Numbered from the stretch's first letter, positions 44,303 through 53,851 are shown. The stretch: DNA of 64,000 nucleotides from Acetobacterium tundrae (GCF_008086615.1 NZ_RXYB01000001.1:62001-126000); one strand, 5' to 3'. The notes: a model not told the origin generated them from the letters alone. Made by a program: numbers and translations.

Positions 44303-45493
44303 ATGGATTTCAAAGATTATTTAGAGGAGCTGGGAAAGCTCGAATGCAAGGATTTATTTCAGAATGATTTTTTTCTCACATGGGATAAGTCAGATGATGA
44401 ATTAAAAGCGATCTTCACTGTTGCTGATGCTCTTAGAGAACTGCGGGTAAACAATAAGAGTGCGAAAATTTTTGATTCAGGCTTAGGAATTTCATTATTC
44501 CGCGATAATTCCACACGTACGCGTTTCTCATTTACTTCAGCTTGTAATCTTCTTGGTCTTGAAGTTCAGGATCTTGACGAAGCAAAATCACAACAAGCCC
44601 ATGGCGAAACCGTTAAGGAAACAGCCAATATGATTTCTTTCATGGCTGATGTTGTGGGAATTCGTGATGACATGTACATCGGCAAAGGCCATACCTATCA
44701 GAAAGACTTTGCTGATTATGTCAAAGAAGGCCACGAGGACGGCGTTCTTGAACAACGACCAACCATTGTCAATCTTCAATGCGATATTGATCATCCCACA
44801 CAGAGTATGTCCGATGCCTTACATATCATCCATGAAATGGGCGGCCTCGAAAACATCAAGGGCAAAAAAATTGCAATGACTTGGGCATACTCACCATCTT
44901 ACGGAAAACCGCTTTCAGTGCCCCAGGGAATTATTGGGTTATTAACCCGTTTAGGAGCAGAAGTAGTACTGGCGCATCCAGAAGGCTATGAAGTCATGGG
45001 AGAAGTTGAAGAAATCGCCAACAAAAATGCACAAGCATCAGGCGGATCGTTCAAGAGAACAAACGATATGGCCGAAGCGTTTAAGAATGCCGACATCGTT
45101 TACCCAAAAAGCTGGGCACCATTTGCTGCTATGGAAAAAAGAACCGAATTTTACGGAGACGGCAAATTTGATGAAATAGACAAATTGGAAAAAGAATTGC
45201 TGGCCCAGAATGCACAACATAAAGACTGGACATGCACCGAAGAATTAATGGCCACTACCAAAGCGGGAAAAGCGCTTTACATGCATTGTCTGCCAGCTGA
45301 TATCACCGGCGTAAGCTGTGATGAAGGCGAAGTTGAAGCAAGCGTATTTGATCGATACAGAGTGCCTTTGTACAAGGAAGCAAGTTACAAACCTTATGTT
45401 ATTGCGGCAATGATCTTCATGCAGAAAATCAAAAATCCAAAAGATAAATTACAGGAACTTTGGGATAAAGATCAAAGCAGAATCAACGAATAG
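44303..45493 (+). CDS. ygeW: YgeW-type carbamoyltransferase
   Basis: The 396-residue enzyme has the carbamoyl phosphate motif FRDNSTRTRFSF near residue 78 (a variant of STRT) and YMHCLPADITGVSCDEGEV near 330. YgeW is the knotted transcarbamylase of the purine cluster; it probably runs phosphorolytically, giving carbamoyl phosphate from a ureido-amino acid so that carbamate kinase can make ATP. AAAGGAG precedes ATG 44303. Confidence 0.93.
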   Translation: MDFKDYLEELGKLECKDLFQNDFFLTWDKSDDELKAIFTVADALRELRVNNKSAKIFDSGLGISLFRDNSTRTRFSFTSACNLLGLEVQDLDEAKSQQAHGETVKETANMISFMADVVGIRDDMYIGKGHTYQKDFADYVKEGHEDGVLEQRPTIVNLQCDIDHPTQSMSDALHIIHEMGGLENIKGKKIAMTWAYSPSYGKPLSVPQGIIGLLTRLGAEVVLAHPEGYEVMGEVEEIANKNAQASGGSFKRTNDMAEAFKNADIVYPKSWAPFAAMEKRTEFYGDGKFDEIDKLEKELLAQNAQHKDWTCTEELMATTKAGKALYMHCLPADITGVSCDEGEVEASVFDRYRVPLYKEASYKPYVIAAMIFMQKIKNPKDKLQELWDKDQSRINE

Positions 45494-45580
45494 TTAACAC
45501 TCAGTGTGTAAAACAATAATCGGTTGATGCTTCGAAGTTTCGAAAATACCTGAATATTATAATAAATGGAGGATAAAAGA

Positions 45581-46795
45581 ATGACAAAAACAAAGATAGA
45601 TTTTGATGAAGTAAAAAAAGCAGCTGAAGGTTACCGTGCTGATATGACCAAGTTCCTTCGGGATCTGGTAAAACTTTACGGTGAAAGCTGTAACGAAAAG
45701 GATAAAGTTTACCGGATTAAAGAAGAAATGGAAAAACTGGGTTTTGATAAAACAATGGTTGATCCATTGGGAAATATCCTTGGTTTTATGGGCACCGGAA
45801 AAGAACTCATTGCTTACGATGCCCATATCGATACGGTTGGTATCGGCGAACTTTCAAACTGGGATTTCGATCCCTGTGAAGGTTTTGAAGATGATGTGAA
45901 TATCGGCGGACGTGGTACTTCCGATCAACTTGGCGGTATCGTCAGTGCTGTCTATGGCGCTAAGATCATGAAAGATCGGGGACTTCTTAATGATAAATAT
46001 CAGGTATTGGTTACCGGTACCGTTCAGGAAGAAGACTGCGATGGCATGTGCTGGTTATACATCATTGAAAAAGACGGTATCAAACCAAAATTTGTTATTT
46101 CAACTGAACCAACCGACGGCCGGATCCATCGGGGCCAGCGTGGCCGGATGGAAATCCGTGTTGAAGTTAAAGGGGTTTCCTGTCATGGTTCGGCTCCAGA
46201 ACGTGGCGACAATGCTATTTATAAGATGGCTGATATCCTTCAGGAAGTCAGAGACCTTAACAACGACCTTGCCGATGATGCGTTTTTAGGAAAAGGAACC
46301 CTGGCTGTTTCTGAAATATTCTATACCTCTCCTTCCAGATGTGCTGTGGCAGATGGCTGTGCCATTTCTATTGACCGTCGTATGACGGTTGGTGAAAGCT
46401 ACGAAAGCTGTATCAAAGAAATTGCTGATCTTCCAAGCTGTAAGAAATACAACGCAGAAGTGACAATGTACAAATATAATCGTCCATCCTGGACCGGTGA
46501 AGTTTATGAACAGGATTGCTTCTTCCCAACCTGGGTACTTCCCGAAGAAGCTCCTGAAACGCAAGCATTGGCAGAAGCATTCAGAAGTCTCTATGAAGAA
46601 CCGGTTATTGACAAATGGACTTTCTCAACTAATGGGGTTGCCATTATGGGACGTCACAATATCCCAGTCGTAGGTCTTGGACCGGGTAAAGAAGCTCAGG
46701 CTCATGCTCCAAACGAAATCACATGGAAAGATGATCTTGTGAAATGTGCGGCCATTTACAGTGTGCTGCCAACCATTTACACCGAAAATGAATAG
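45581..46795 (+). CDS. ygeY: YgeY-type M20 metallopeptidase
   Basis: The 404-residue M20 hydrolase has [26 protein letters not shown] and [16 protein letters not shown] (dimerisation-domain His). It belongs to the YgeY group labelled selenium-metabolism-linked because of co-occurrence with selenium-dependent hydroxylases. In purine catabolism it should cleave an amide on the open-chain intermediate. GGAGG lies eight bases before ATG 45581. Confidence 0.93.
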   Translation: MTKTKIDFDEVKKAAEGYRADMTKFLRDLVKLYGESCNEKDKVYRIKEEMEKLGFDKTMVDPLGNILGFMGTGKELIAYDAHIDTVGIGELSNWDFDPCEGFEDDVNIGGRGTSDQLGGIVSAVYGAKIMKDRGLLNDKYQVLVTGTVQEEDCDGMCWLYIIEKDGIKPKFVISTEPTDGRIHRGQRGRMEIRVEVKGVSCHGSAPERGDNAIYKMADILQEVRDLNNDLADDAFLGKGTLAVSEIFYTSPSRCAVADGCAISIDRRMTVGESYESCIKEIADLPSCKKYNAEVTMYKYNRPSWTGEVYEQDCFFPTWVLPEEAPETQALAEAFRSLYEEPVIDKWTFSTNGVAIMGRHNIPVVGLGPGKEAQAHAPNEITWKDDLVKCAAIYSVLPTIYTENE

Positions 46796-46949
46796 TCAGA
46801 ACTAAGAAAATTAATAGTAGGACAAAATTTGCAAGGCTGATTTTTCATAGAGTTTGTGCATAAGTTCGGGCAAGTACAGCCGGTTCGACTTGATGCAGAC
46901 AGTGATCATATCGGCCTTGAAATTTTGGCACGACTATCCTCTTGAGAAA

Positions 46950-46980
46950 CTCATAAGGCCTGATTGTAATGGCTTATGAG
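46950..46980. promoter_or_regulatory. Inverted repeat upstream of arcC
   Basis: CTCATAAG and CTTATGAG face each other across 15 bases, 30 bases before the carbamate kinase start. There is no T tract; an operator or translation-affecting hairpin is possible. Confidence 0.4.
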
Positions 46981-47010
46981 TTGCTCGATAAATTAAAAAG
47001 GAGTTCAATA

Positions 47011-47943
47011 ATGGGAAAACGTATTTTAATCTCACTCGGTGGCAACGCCCTGGGTACTGATTTTAACGGACTTATCGAAACCGTCGGCATTGTTGCTAAG
47101 CCAATTGCCGATCTGATCGAAAAGGGTTATGAAATTGTTATTTGTCATGGAAATGGCCCACAGGTCGGGATGCTGAAAACATCAATTGATTATGGAAACA
47201 GGGAAAGCCGTCAGAAAATAATGCCGCTTTCTGAATGTGTGGCAATGAGCCAAAGTTATATTGGGTATCACCTGCAGAATGCGATTCAGAATCAACTGCG
47301 TAAAAACGGGATTGATAAACCGGTTGTAACCGTCATCACACGGGCTCTGGTAGATAAAAACGATCCACGTTTCCAAAACCCGACAAAACCGGTTGGGGCT
47401 TTCTTTACCAGAGCAGAAGCCGATGAATTGGAAAAAACGGGCAAAGTGATGATCGAAGATTCCGGTCGCGGCTACCGTGAAGTGGTTCCTTCACCGATGC
47501 CGAAAGCGATTTTAGAAAAAGATTCAATCAACGCATTAATTGCTTCCGGATCCGTTGTTATTGCCGGCGGTGGCGGTGGAATTCCCATCTATGAAGAAGA
47601 TAAATGGTATCGTGCCGTCGATGCGGTTATCGATAAGGATTGGGTCTCGGTGATGATTGCGGCCGATGCTTCCTGTGACAGTCTGGTTATCTTGACCGGC
47701 GTTGAAAAAGTTGCGGTTCATTTCAATCAGCCTGATGAAAAATGGCTGGATCAGCTAACAGTAAGCCAGGCAGAAAAATTTGCCAACGAAGGCGAATTTC
47801 CCGAAGGCTCGATGCTTCCTAAAATAAAGGCAGCGATCGAATTCACAACTTCTGCACCAGGTAGAAAAACATTGATTACATCTCTTTATAAATTGGAAGA
47901 GGGACTTGAAGGAAAAACAGGAACCTGGCTTATTAACGACTAA
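47011..47943 (+). CDS. arcC: Carbamate kinase
   Basis: The 310-residue kinase has RILISLGGNALG, CHGNGPQVG, KPVGAFFTR, VIAGGGGGIPI and AADASCDSLVILTGVEKV, the full amino acid kinase signature of carbamate kinases. It makes ATP from carbamoyl phosphate and ADP, the energy-yielding step after YgeW. It corresponds to YqeA of E. coli. AAAGGAG precedes ATG 47011; the frame upstream has no site. Confidence 0.96.
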   Translation: MGKRILISLGGNALGTDFNGLIETVGIVAKPIADLIEKGYEIVICHGNGPQVGMLKTSIDYGNRESRQKIMPLSECVAMSQSYIGYHLQNAIQNQLRKNGIDKPVVTVITRALVDKNDPRFQNPTKPVGAFFTRAEADELEKTGKVMIEDSGRGYREVVPSPMPKAILEKDSINALIASGSVVIAGGGGGIPIYEEDKWYRAVDAVIDKDWVSVMIAADASCDSLVILTGVEKVAVHFNQPDEKWLDQLTVSQAEKFANEGEFPEGSMLPKIKAAIEFTTSAPGRKTLITSLYKLEEGLEGKTGTWLIND

Positions 47944-47976
47944 CGATGGTTTTCATGATAGCTGAATAGTGGTTTC

Positions 47977-48018
47977 TATTGGTAATCCGTTGATTTTATG
48001 AAAGCGGTAGTGTATATT
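47977..48018 (+). promoter_or_regulatory. Promoter of YheO-like regulator gene with shared box
   Basis: TATTGGTAA (47977-47985) lies just upstream of TTGATT (47990-47995) and TATATT (48013-48018), which are 17 bases apart. The box matches those before ridA and ygeW, so the regulator may control itself. Confidence 0.6.
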
Positions 48019-48084
48019 TATACGATAGACGTTTAAAATAGAAATTAATTATTTAGTAAAACGAATGAAATAACGAGGTAGACC

Positions 48085-48783
48085 ATGACAAAAGTTGCAA
48101 AAGAATTAAAAAAATATATTCCTTTTGTGGATTTTTTAGGAAAAACCCTGGGCGAAAACTATGAGGTTTTTCTTTACGATCTCACCGGTCCGGAACATCC
48201 AATTATCGCCATTGCCAACGGCCATTTAAGCGGGCGTAAAGTTGGCTTTCTGATGAAGGATGTCATGATTAAAATGTTGCAAAAAGAAAAAGAAAATAAC
48301 GAAGATAATGATGATTTCCTGATTCGGCATGATGCGATTGGTAGGGACGGCAGACGTTTCAAATCTTCAACCGTACTGATCCGAAATGATTACGGGGAAC
48401 CGATCGGAGCTTTGTGTGTTAATTTTAATATGGAACCAATGATCGCCACGCAAGAATTTTTTGAAAGCATTGGCGCGGAAACAACGAACTTGCGAAATTT
48501 AGATATCAACAAGGTCATTTTTGCCGGCGAAGTTTTTTCAGATGGCAATTCAGGTTCAATGGAATCGATGTATGAACATTTTATTGATAAGAACCCTGAT
48601 GTCGTTTTAAGCAGACCTCAGGATCGTCAGAAAATCGTTTCAGAAATGTATAAAGATGGCTTCTTCCAGTTAAGAGGCGCCGTTTCATTTTGTGCTGAAA
48701 AATTTGAGATCAGTGAACCGAGCGTATACCGTTATGTAGCCCGGGCTAAAAGTGAAAGCGAAGAACAGGAAAATATCTCATGA
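48085..48783 (+). CDS. YheO/DauR-like transcriptional regulator
   Basis: The 232-residue protein has an N-terminal YheO-like PAS domain (FLGKTLGENYEVFLYDL, GEPIGALCVNF) and a C-terminal DauR-type helix-turn-helix (SFCAEKFEISEPSVYRYVARAK). DauR represses D-arginine catabolism; relatives often sit with amino acid or RidA genes. Placement between arcC and dpaL makes it the natural regulator of the purine cluster. GAGGTAG precedes ATG 48085. Confidence 0.9.
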   Translation: MTKVAKELKKYIPFVDFLGKTLGENYEVFLYDLTGPEHPIIAIANGHLSGRKVGFLMKDVMIKMLQKEKENNEDNDDFLIRHDAIGRDGRRFKSSTVLIRNDYGEPIGALCVNFNMEPMIATQEFFESIGAETTNLRNLDINKVIFAGEVFSDGNSGSMESMYEHFIDKNPDVVLSRPQDRQKIVSEMYKDGFFQLRGAVSFCAEKFEISEPSVYRYVARAKSESEEQENIS

Positions 48784-48815
48784 AATTAAAATAAAGATAA
48801 AGGAAATGATAAATT

Positions 48816-50045
48816 ATGAAAGATGGATTTTATATCACTGATATTCCAAAGGCCAAAGAAAGTTCAGACGTTAAAGCGTTTTTAAGCGTGGATCATGGCA
48901 AAAATGTTATCGACTACCATCGGAGCTTCCCAGCTTATCAGGAAACACCACTGGCCGATCTTAAAGAACTGGCAAAGAAACTGGGTCTGGCAGGAATGTA
49001 TGTTAAGGATGAATCTTATCGTTTTGGATTAAATGCCTTTAAAGTGCTTGGTGGAAGCTATAGCATCGGTCAGTGGATGGCTCAGAAGCTGGGCATCAAA
49101 GAAAATGAACTGACTTATGAAAAACTGACGGATCCGGAAACAAAGAAGAAACTCGGCGATTTAACCTTTGTAACAGCAACTGACGGAAATCATGGCCGAG
49201 GGGTTGCCTGGACCGCACGGGAATTGGGACAGAAATCAGTTGTTTATATGCCAAAGGGCAGTGCTGAGGAACGTCTGAATAACATTCGTGCCGAAGGTGC
49301 AGAAGCATCCATTACGGATATGAACTATGATGAAGCAGTTCGTCTGGCCAATAAAATGGGCGATGAAAAAGGTTGGATCATGGTTCAGGATACGGCATGG
49401 GAAGGTTATGAAGAAATTCCCCGATGGATCATGCAGGGATATGCAACAATGGCTTTTGAAGCGACTGAACAGCTTGGCGATGACGTTCCGACCCATGTAT
49501 TTCTTCAGGCTGGGGTGGGCAGCTTAGCCGGCGCGGTTTCAGGTCTGCTGACAAACTACTATGGCGATCAAAAACCGATCATTACCATCGTCGAACCGAA
49601 TAAAGCCGATTGCATTTATAAAACAGCGGAAGCCAAAGACAATAAACTGCACTTTGTTACTGGCGATATGGACACAATCATGGCCGGCCTGGCTTGCGGC
49701 GAACCCAACCAGATTGGTTGGGACGTTATTACCGAATGCGACGAATACGCTGTTTCATGTCCGGACTGGGTAGCAGCAGAAGGTATGCGTGTATTAGGAA
49801 ATACGGTTGGAACTGATCCAAAAGTTATTTCAGGAGAAAGCGGCGCGGTTACAGCCGGTCTTGTTGCTACAGTGATGACACGACCTGATTTAAAATGGCT
49901 TAAAGATGAACTGAAGTTAGATAAAAATTCAAAAGTACTATGTTTCAGCACTGAAGGTGATACCGATCGACAGAATTACCGGAGAATTGTTTGGGATGGT
50001 TATTGCTCAAGCGATGCGCAAGCAACCGGTACTTACGAAAAATAA
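48816..50045 (+). CDS. dpaL: Diaminopropionate ammonia-lyase (YgeX)
   Basis: The 409-residue fold type II PLP enzyme has GLNAFKVLGGSYSIG with the PLP lysine at residue 76, TATDGNHGRGVAW and a Gly-rich VFLQAGVGSLAG phosphate loop. It splits 2,3-diaminopropionate to pyruvate and two ammonia, releasing 2-aminoacrylate that RidA can clear. In the purine route it is the last carbon-yielding step. AAAGGAAATG precedes ATG 48816. Confidence 0.95.
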   Translation: MKDGFYITDIPKAKESSDVKAFLSVDHGKNVIDYHRSFPAYQETPLADLKELAKKLGLAGMYVKDESYRFGLNAFKVLGGSYSIGQWMAQKLGIKENELTYEKLTDPETKKKLGDLTFVTATDGNHGRGVAWTARELGQKSVVYMPKGSAEERLNNIRAEGAEASITDMNYDEAVRLANKMGDEKGWIMVQDTAWEGYEEIPRWIMQGYATMAFEATEQLGDDVPTHVFLQAGVGSLAGAVSGLLTNYYGDQKPIITIVEPNKADCIYKTAEAKDNKLHFVTGDMDTIMAGLACGEPNQIGWDVITECDEYAVSCPDWVAAEGMRVLGNTVGTDPKVISGESGAVTAGLVATVMTRPDLKWLKDELKLDKNSKVLCFSTEGDTDRQNYRRIVWDGYCSSDAQATGTYEK

Positions 50046-50060
50046 GCATTTCTAAGTAAA

Positions 50061-50101
50061 AAAACTCCCTTCAAGAAGCCTCTTCTTTTCGGGAGTTTTT
50101 T
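50061..50101. terminator. Bidirectional terminator after dpaL
   Basis: AAAACTCCC pairs with GGGAGTTTT, with AAGAAG/CTTCTT inside, followed by T on the plus strand and A-rich DNA on the other, serving the convergent genes. Confidence 0.88.
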
Positions 50102-50107
50102 ATTAAT

Positions 50108-50449
50108 TTATCGGATCAGCTCAAGGGTGCCGGTTGTTCCCGGTGCTTCCCTAAGCCCGTCGGCCAGTGCTCCGGAAAGAAGTTCCTCTGCTTTAGCAGC
50201 AGTCAGAAAAGATCCGGATAAGCCAACCCTGATGGTGCAGTTCTCAGCCATGACATTGACACTGTCACCGCCATTTATGGAATTAAACGTTACATTGCCC
50301 TGCGCAATTGCCGGCATTTGTGCTTTGATAAACCGGATGGTTTCGGCAGCGGCAATGATTGAATCGGCTCCCAGCCAGGGCGTGGAACCGTGGACTCGGA
50401 TTCCCTGGATGGTCATTTCATAGGTGTAGCGTTTGATGGCTTTATTCAT
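50108..50449 (-). CDS. Stand-alone M20 dimerisation domain
   Basis: The 113-residue product looks like only the lid/dimerisation domain of an M20 amidohydrolase: YEMTIQGIRVHGSTPWLGAD with His20, then AAAETIRFI and NSINGGDSVNVMAENCTIRV, and ends LELIR. It has no metal-binding peptidase core. Its ATG (with GAGGAAC upstream) overlaps the end of the M20 peptidase gene by eight bases, so the two are co-translated. It could supply in trans what the upstream protein lacks, or be a gene remnant; clean coupling and no lesions favour the former. Confidence 0.7.
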   Translation of the reverse strand: MNKAIKRYTYEMTIQGIRVHGSTPWLGADSIIAAAETIRFIKAQMPAIAQGNVTFNSINGGDSVNVMAENCTIRVGLSGSFLTAAKAEELLSGALADGLREAPGTTGTLELIR

Positions 50450-51617
50450 GATCGTTCCTCGTTTTCTGTCCAAGTACCATTTGTCTGGCAAGATGCCGGG
50501 AGACGGCGCACACTTCCAGAACGGAAGCACAGTCGACCCATTCATTGGCAATATGAAGGGTACTGCCTTTGGGGCCATAAGACATGGTGTTTCGGTTGCC
50601 TGTTACCGCGGCCACAACAGCCGTATCGGTATACCCGGTAAAAACTTCGGTATCCGGCAGCTTTCCAGTTAGGTCAAAAACAACCTCTTTCAGGGCATGC
50701 AATAACAGTGAATCAGGATTCATTTCGACAAAGGGTTTTTGAGTGATGATATGGTAGCGGCTCTCAATACCTGGCATTTTTTCCTTTATTTTCGAAAAGA
50801 TATGTTCAATGCATTCAATCGCCTTTTCAGGGGTCAGGGGCGGGGACAGCCGCATATCCAATGTGACGGTACAGGTTTTTAAGGTTCCGCCGGCTTTCTC
50901 ATCGTTTCTTATTTTTCCGAAGCAGACGGTGCTTGGTCCGAAAGTCGGGTTCACCGGCAGTGATTTGAGTTCACAGCGGATTTGGTGGATGGTTTCGGCC
51001 ATGCCATAAATGACATCTGAAACACCGCTTGAACTGATCAGTTCAAGATCAAAAAATATTTTGCCCTTGTGTGCCTGCCAGATGACACCACCGGAAGGTT
51101 CGTGGTCAAGAACATAACTGTTGGCTGTAATATAGCCGCTGTTAACGGCCTGAAGGCTGCCTTGCATATTGTTGCCTTCCTCATCGGCGGAGGCAATAAA
51201 GATGTAATTGCGTACCGGCGGAATGTCTTTTTCCTGGGCATATCTAACAGTATCCCGAAAAGCGATCATTCCAGCAGCCAGGCCTGATTTCATATCCGCA
51301 GAACCCCGGCCGTAAAGCCGGCTGTTTTTGAAAACCGGCATAAAGGGATCGGTGTCCCAACCTTCGCCGCTTTGTACGACATCCATGTGATTGATGTTGA
51401 CGTAGGCAGGGTCTTTGATAACTCCTTCAAGGATACAGACAACGTTGAACCGGCCGGGAGCGATGGCATCCTTTATTACCGGAAGTCCGGTTTCAAAAGT
51501 CAGCCAGTCGGCAATAAAGTCACCTGTTTGCTTTTCGAATTTACCGGGGTTGGTACTGTCGATTGAAATAAGCTGGGCAGTCAGTTTTAGAGTTTCATCA
51601 TTATCATTGAGCAACAT
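50442..51617 (-). CDS. M20-family metallopeptidase with shortened dimerisation domain
   Basis: The 391-residue product keeps all catalytic ligands: INHMDVVQ, RGSADMKSG, SADEEGNNMQG, DHEPSGG and the C-terminal TLHIANEW. The dimerisation domain between about residues 183 and 295 reads FDLELISSSGVSDVIYGMAE, lacking the usual segment with the GxxAHSS-type His. It is an ArgE/DapE/ACY1 relative that probably removes an acyl group from an amino acid. AGAAGG precedes ATG 51617. Divergent from yqeB and coupled to a separate dimerisation-domain gene. Confidence 0.85.
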   Translation of the reverse strand: MLLNDNDETLKLTAQLISIDSTNPGKFEKQTGDFIADWLTFETGLPVIKDAIAPGRFNVVCILEGVIKDPAYVNINHMDVVQSGEGWDTDPFMPVFKNSRLYGRGSADMKSGLAAGMIAFRDTVRYAQEKDIPPVRNYIFIASADEEGNNMQGSLQAVNSGYITANSYVLDHEPSGGVIWQAHKGKIFFDLELISSSGVSDVIYGMAETIHQIRCELKSLPVNPTFGPSTVCFGKIRNDEKAGGTLKTCTVTLDMRLSPPLTPEKAIECIEHIFSKIKEKMPGIESRYHIITQKPFVEMNPDSLLLHALKEVVFDLTGKLPDTEVFTGYTDTAVVAAVTGNRNTMSYGPKGSTLHIANEWVDCASVLEVCAVSRHLARQMVLGQKTRNDHE

Positions 51618-51743
51618 AGTTAAACCTTCTTTTTCATATATTAATAAAAGTTTATCATAGTTTGTCTATTCCTGCATCATTATTGAAAAAGAAATGCGGG
51701 CATCAAAGGTTGTGAGATTAAAAACCAGAAAGGATGCGTTACG

Positions 51744-52586
51744 ATGGATAATCAAAAAAAGCCTCTTGTTATTGTACGAGGAGCCGGAGATATTGCTACC
51801 GGCGTGATTCAAAAACTGCTTCGGGCAGGTATCGACGTTATTGCCTGTGAAACCGTCAAGCCCTCTGCGATACGCCGATATGTCGCTTTATGTGAGGCGG
51901 TTTATGAAGGACGATGGCAGGTGGAAGATATCATCGGTATCAAAGCAATGAATTTAGATCACTGCAAACAGATTATGGCGTTGAATCATCAGCAAAATAA
52001 ACCAGAGAAAACATATCAGATTCCCATAATGATCGATCCTCAGCTGGATCTCCTGAAACAGATAAAGCCGGATGTACTGATCGACGCCATTTTAGCTAAA
52101 AAGAATCTGGGCACCCGGATGGATATGGCTTCCGGTACGATTGCTTTGGGACCCGGTTTCTCAGCCGGAGAAGATGTTCAGATTGTTATTGAAACCATGC
52201 GGGGACATGATCTTGGCCGTCTTGTTTTCGACGGACCGACGATTCCAAACACAGGGGATCCCGGTATTATCGGCGGATATGGAAAAGAACGGGTTATTCG
52301 TGCCCCGGCAGCAGGCGCTTTTTATGGCATTCATAAAATTACAGATGTAGTCGATCAAGGTGAGATCGTTGGCAAAATCGGCGATGTATACGTAACGGCC
52401 GGTATCACTGGTGCTATCCGGGGGATGATACGAGACGGATACATGGTGACGAAAGGCTTCAAAATTGCGGATATCGATCCGCGTCGGGATCAGCAGAAAA
52501 ACTGCTTTCTGATTTCTGACAAAGCTCGGACAATTGGTGGTGCTGCCCTGGAAGCGGTGATGATGCTTCTTGCTGCAGCAAAGTAA
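51744..52586 (+). CDS. yqeB: YqeB, selenium-dependent molybdenum hydroxylase maturation protein
   Basis: The 280-residue product begins PLVIVRGAGDIATGVIQKL, a Rossmann-like start typical of YqeB (EF2563 family), and contains GTIALGPGFSAGEDVQIVIET and IGGYGKERVIRAP. The family tracks strictly with selenium-dependent molybdenum hydroxylases and is thought to help make their labile selenium cofactor. That points to XdhD here as a selenoenzyme of the non-selenocysteine kind. AAAGGATG precedes ATG 51744. Confidence 0.92.
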   Translation: MDNQKKPLVIVRGAGDIATGVIQKLLRAGIDVIACETVKPSAIRRYVALCEAVYEGRWQVEDIIGIKAMNLDHCKQIMALNHQQNKPEKTYQIPIMIDPQLDLLKQIKPDVLIDAILAKKNLGTRMDMASGTIALGPGFSAGEDVQIVIETMRGHDLGRLVFDGPTIPNTGDPGIIGGYGKERVIRAPAAGAFYGIHKITDVVDQGEIVGKIGDVYVTAGITGAIRGMIRDGYMVTKGFKIADIDPRRDQQKNCFLISDKARTIGGAALEAVMMLLAAAK

Positions 52587-53043
52587 TAAAGCCAAAAACG
52601 GCCTGTGAGAATATAAAAATGAAACGTGGTGCAGAAGGGATAGAGTCAAGCGGTGTACGCCCTGAGTTCTATGGTGTCGCCTCTATGATTGCTGGATGTC
52701 CTATTCGATATCACAGATAGAAAAAATTCAGAAGAATCAATTCATTATTTAAGCTTTTACGACCAACTTACCGGAATCCATAATCGTTGCCGTACTTTCG
52801 AGAGCTGCCTCTAGGGATCTGTACCACCTTTGAATATTAACAATTTGATTGCAAACTTGGATCTGGATAAAAATTAATCTTTATTTACAAAACTCTTTAC
52901 AGATTCATTAACACGGCTTAATGCCCGGGGCTTTTTTGTTACCCAGTTTTACTGCTTACAGATTCTGCGCATGCCTCCGCTGTCGTTTCTCTATCGCTGC
53001 GTCCGGGCTAAATTTATTGCAGGCGTGGCGTTTTCGTCCTGAC

Positions 53044-53158
53044 CTGCTACTAGAGCGAGCGGCTTAGGTACGATACAGGCTTCGGGCCGCCTGGTCTCCG
53101 CCGTCTAAACCAAGACGATCCGTACTGCATAGTCGAAAACCGTTCGCTCATAGAGCAG
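53044..53158 (+). ncRNA. Candidate structured RNA, three-way junction
   Basis: Nested pairing is visible: CTGCT/AGCAG (53044-53048 with 53154-53158), then GAGCGAGCGG/CCGTTCGCTC (53053-53062 with 53140-53149, one G-U), then A-GTACG-AT with AT-CGTAC-T, each strand with a single-base bulge (53066-53074 with 53118-53126), enclosing hairpins CAGGC/GCCTG (53076-53093) and CGTCT/AGACG (53102-53117). The pairings are DNA-palindromic so the strand is uncertain. I do not recognise a known RNA family. Confidence 0.45.
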
Positions 53159-53662
53159 TACAGTACAAGTACTCTACACTCGCCCCAATTTGTGTTGTAT
53201 ACGAGCTTGAAGTTGTAAAATAAAAATGGGTTCTATGTTATAAAAATAAGACCAATATCAAATTTGACTATAAGGTTTGACCTCTACCTCCTCGCCCGGC
53301 TTAACTCCCGGGGCGGGTCTTTGACAGTTGAATAAAGGAAAAATCCCCAGAAACTGCATTAATGTTCTCAGGGCTTTTTTCTTGACGATATTTACTTCAT
53401 GCAGGACCGTCGGCGTTGTACCGCGCTTCTGAATTGTTAAATAAAACAGAACAGAAGTTTTTAATCGAAAAAAATCGGTACCAACACAGGGGTCCTAAAC
53501 AGAAAAGGCCCCATTTATTGGTTGTTAATTTTTCTTGGCTTTTAAGGAATAAAGGGCTATTTTCCCAGACGTAAAGATCGAATGCTTAGTCGGTAATTTG
53601 TGACATCATTGCTGACACAAATTGCGTGCTATGATATGTATATATTGACCTCATCCCACACC

Positions 53663-53851
53663 TTCGGCTTAACGCCAGGTTTTTTTTCTTACCTGGGCCT
53701 TACTGTCTGCTGGTCTTGCGCTATGGACTTCGCTGACGCTTTGCCTAAGACTAACGTTATACTTGTCGTCTGCGACTTCGTTCTGCCGGGCTGGCAGGTC
53801 GTTAGGCGTTGGCAGTTACAGTTAAGCGGTCGCCGTGGCCAGAAGCGTTAA
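53663..53851 (+). ncRNA. Second candidate structured element
   Basis: GGCTTAACG opens a block with the perfect hairpin CCAGGT/ACCTGG, followed by GCCTAA/TTAGGC enclosing hairpins GTCG/CGAC and CTGCC/GGCAG, with an outer GACGCTT/AAGCGGTC pairing. The order of stems resembles the element at 53044, and the leader GGCTTAA(C/T)GCC with a T tract and TTAC resembles that at 52917. Function unknown; it may be a repeat of the same element. Confidence 0.35.

Noticed and set aside
53600-53851. 83-residue plus-strand open frame
   Set aside because: No ribosome binding site, odd composition and complete overlap with the foldable GC-rich block; reads as chance.
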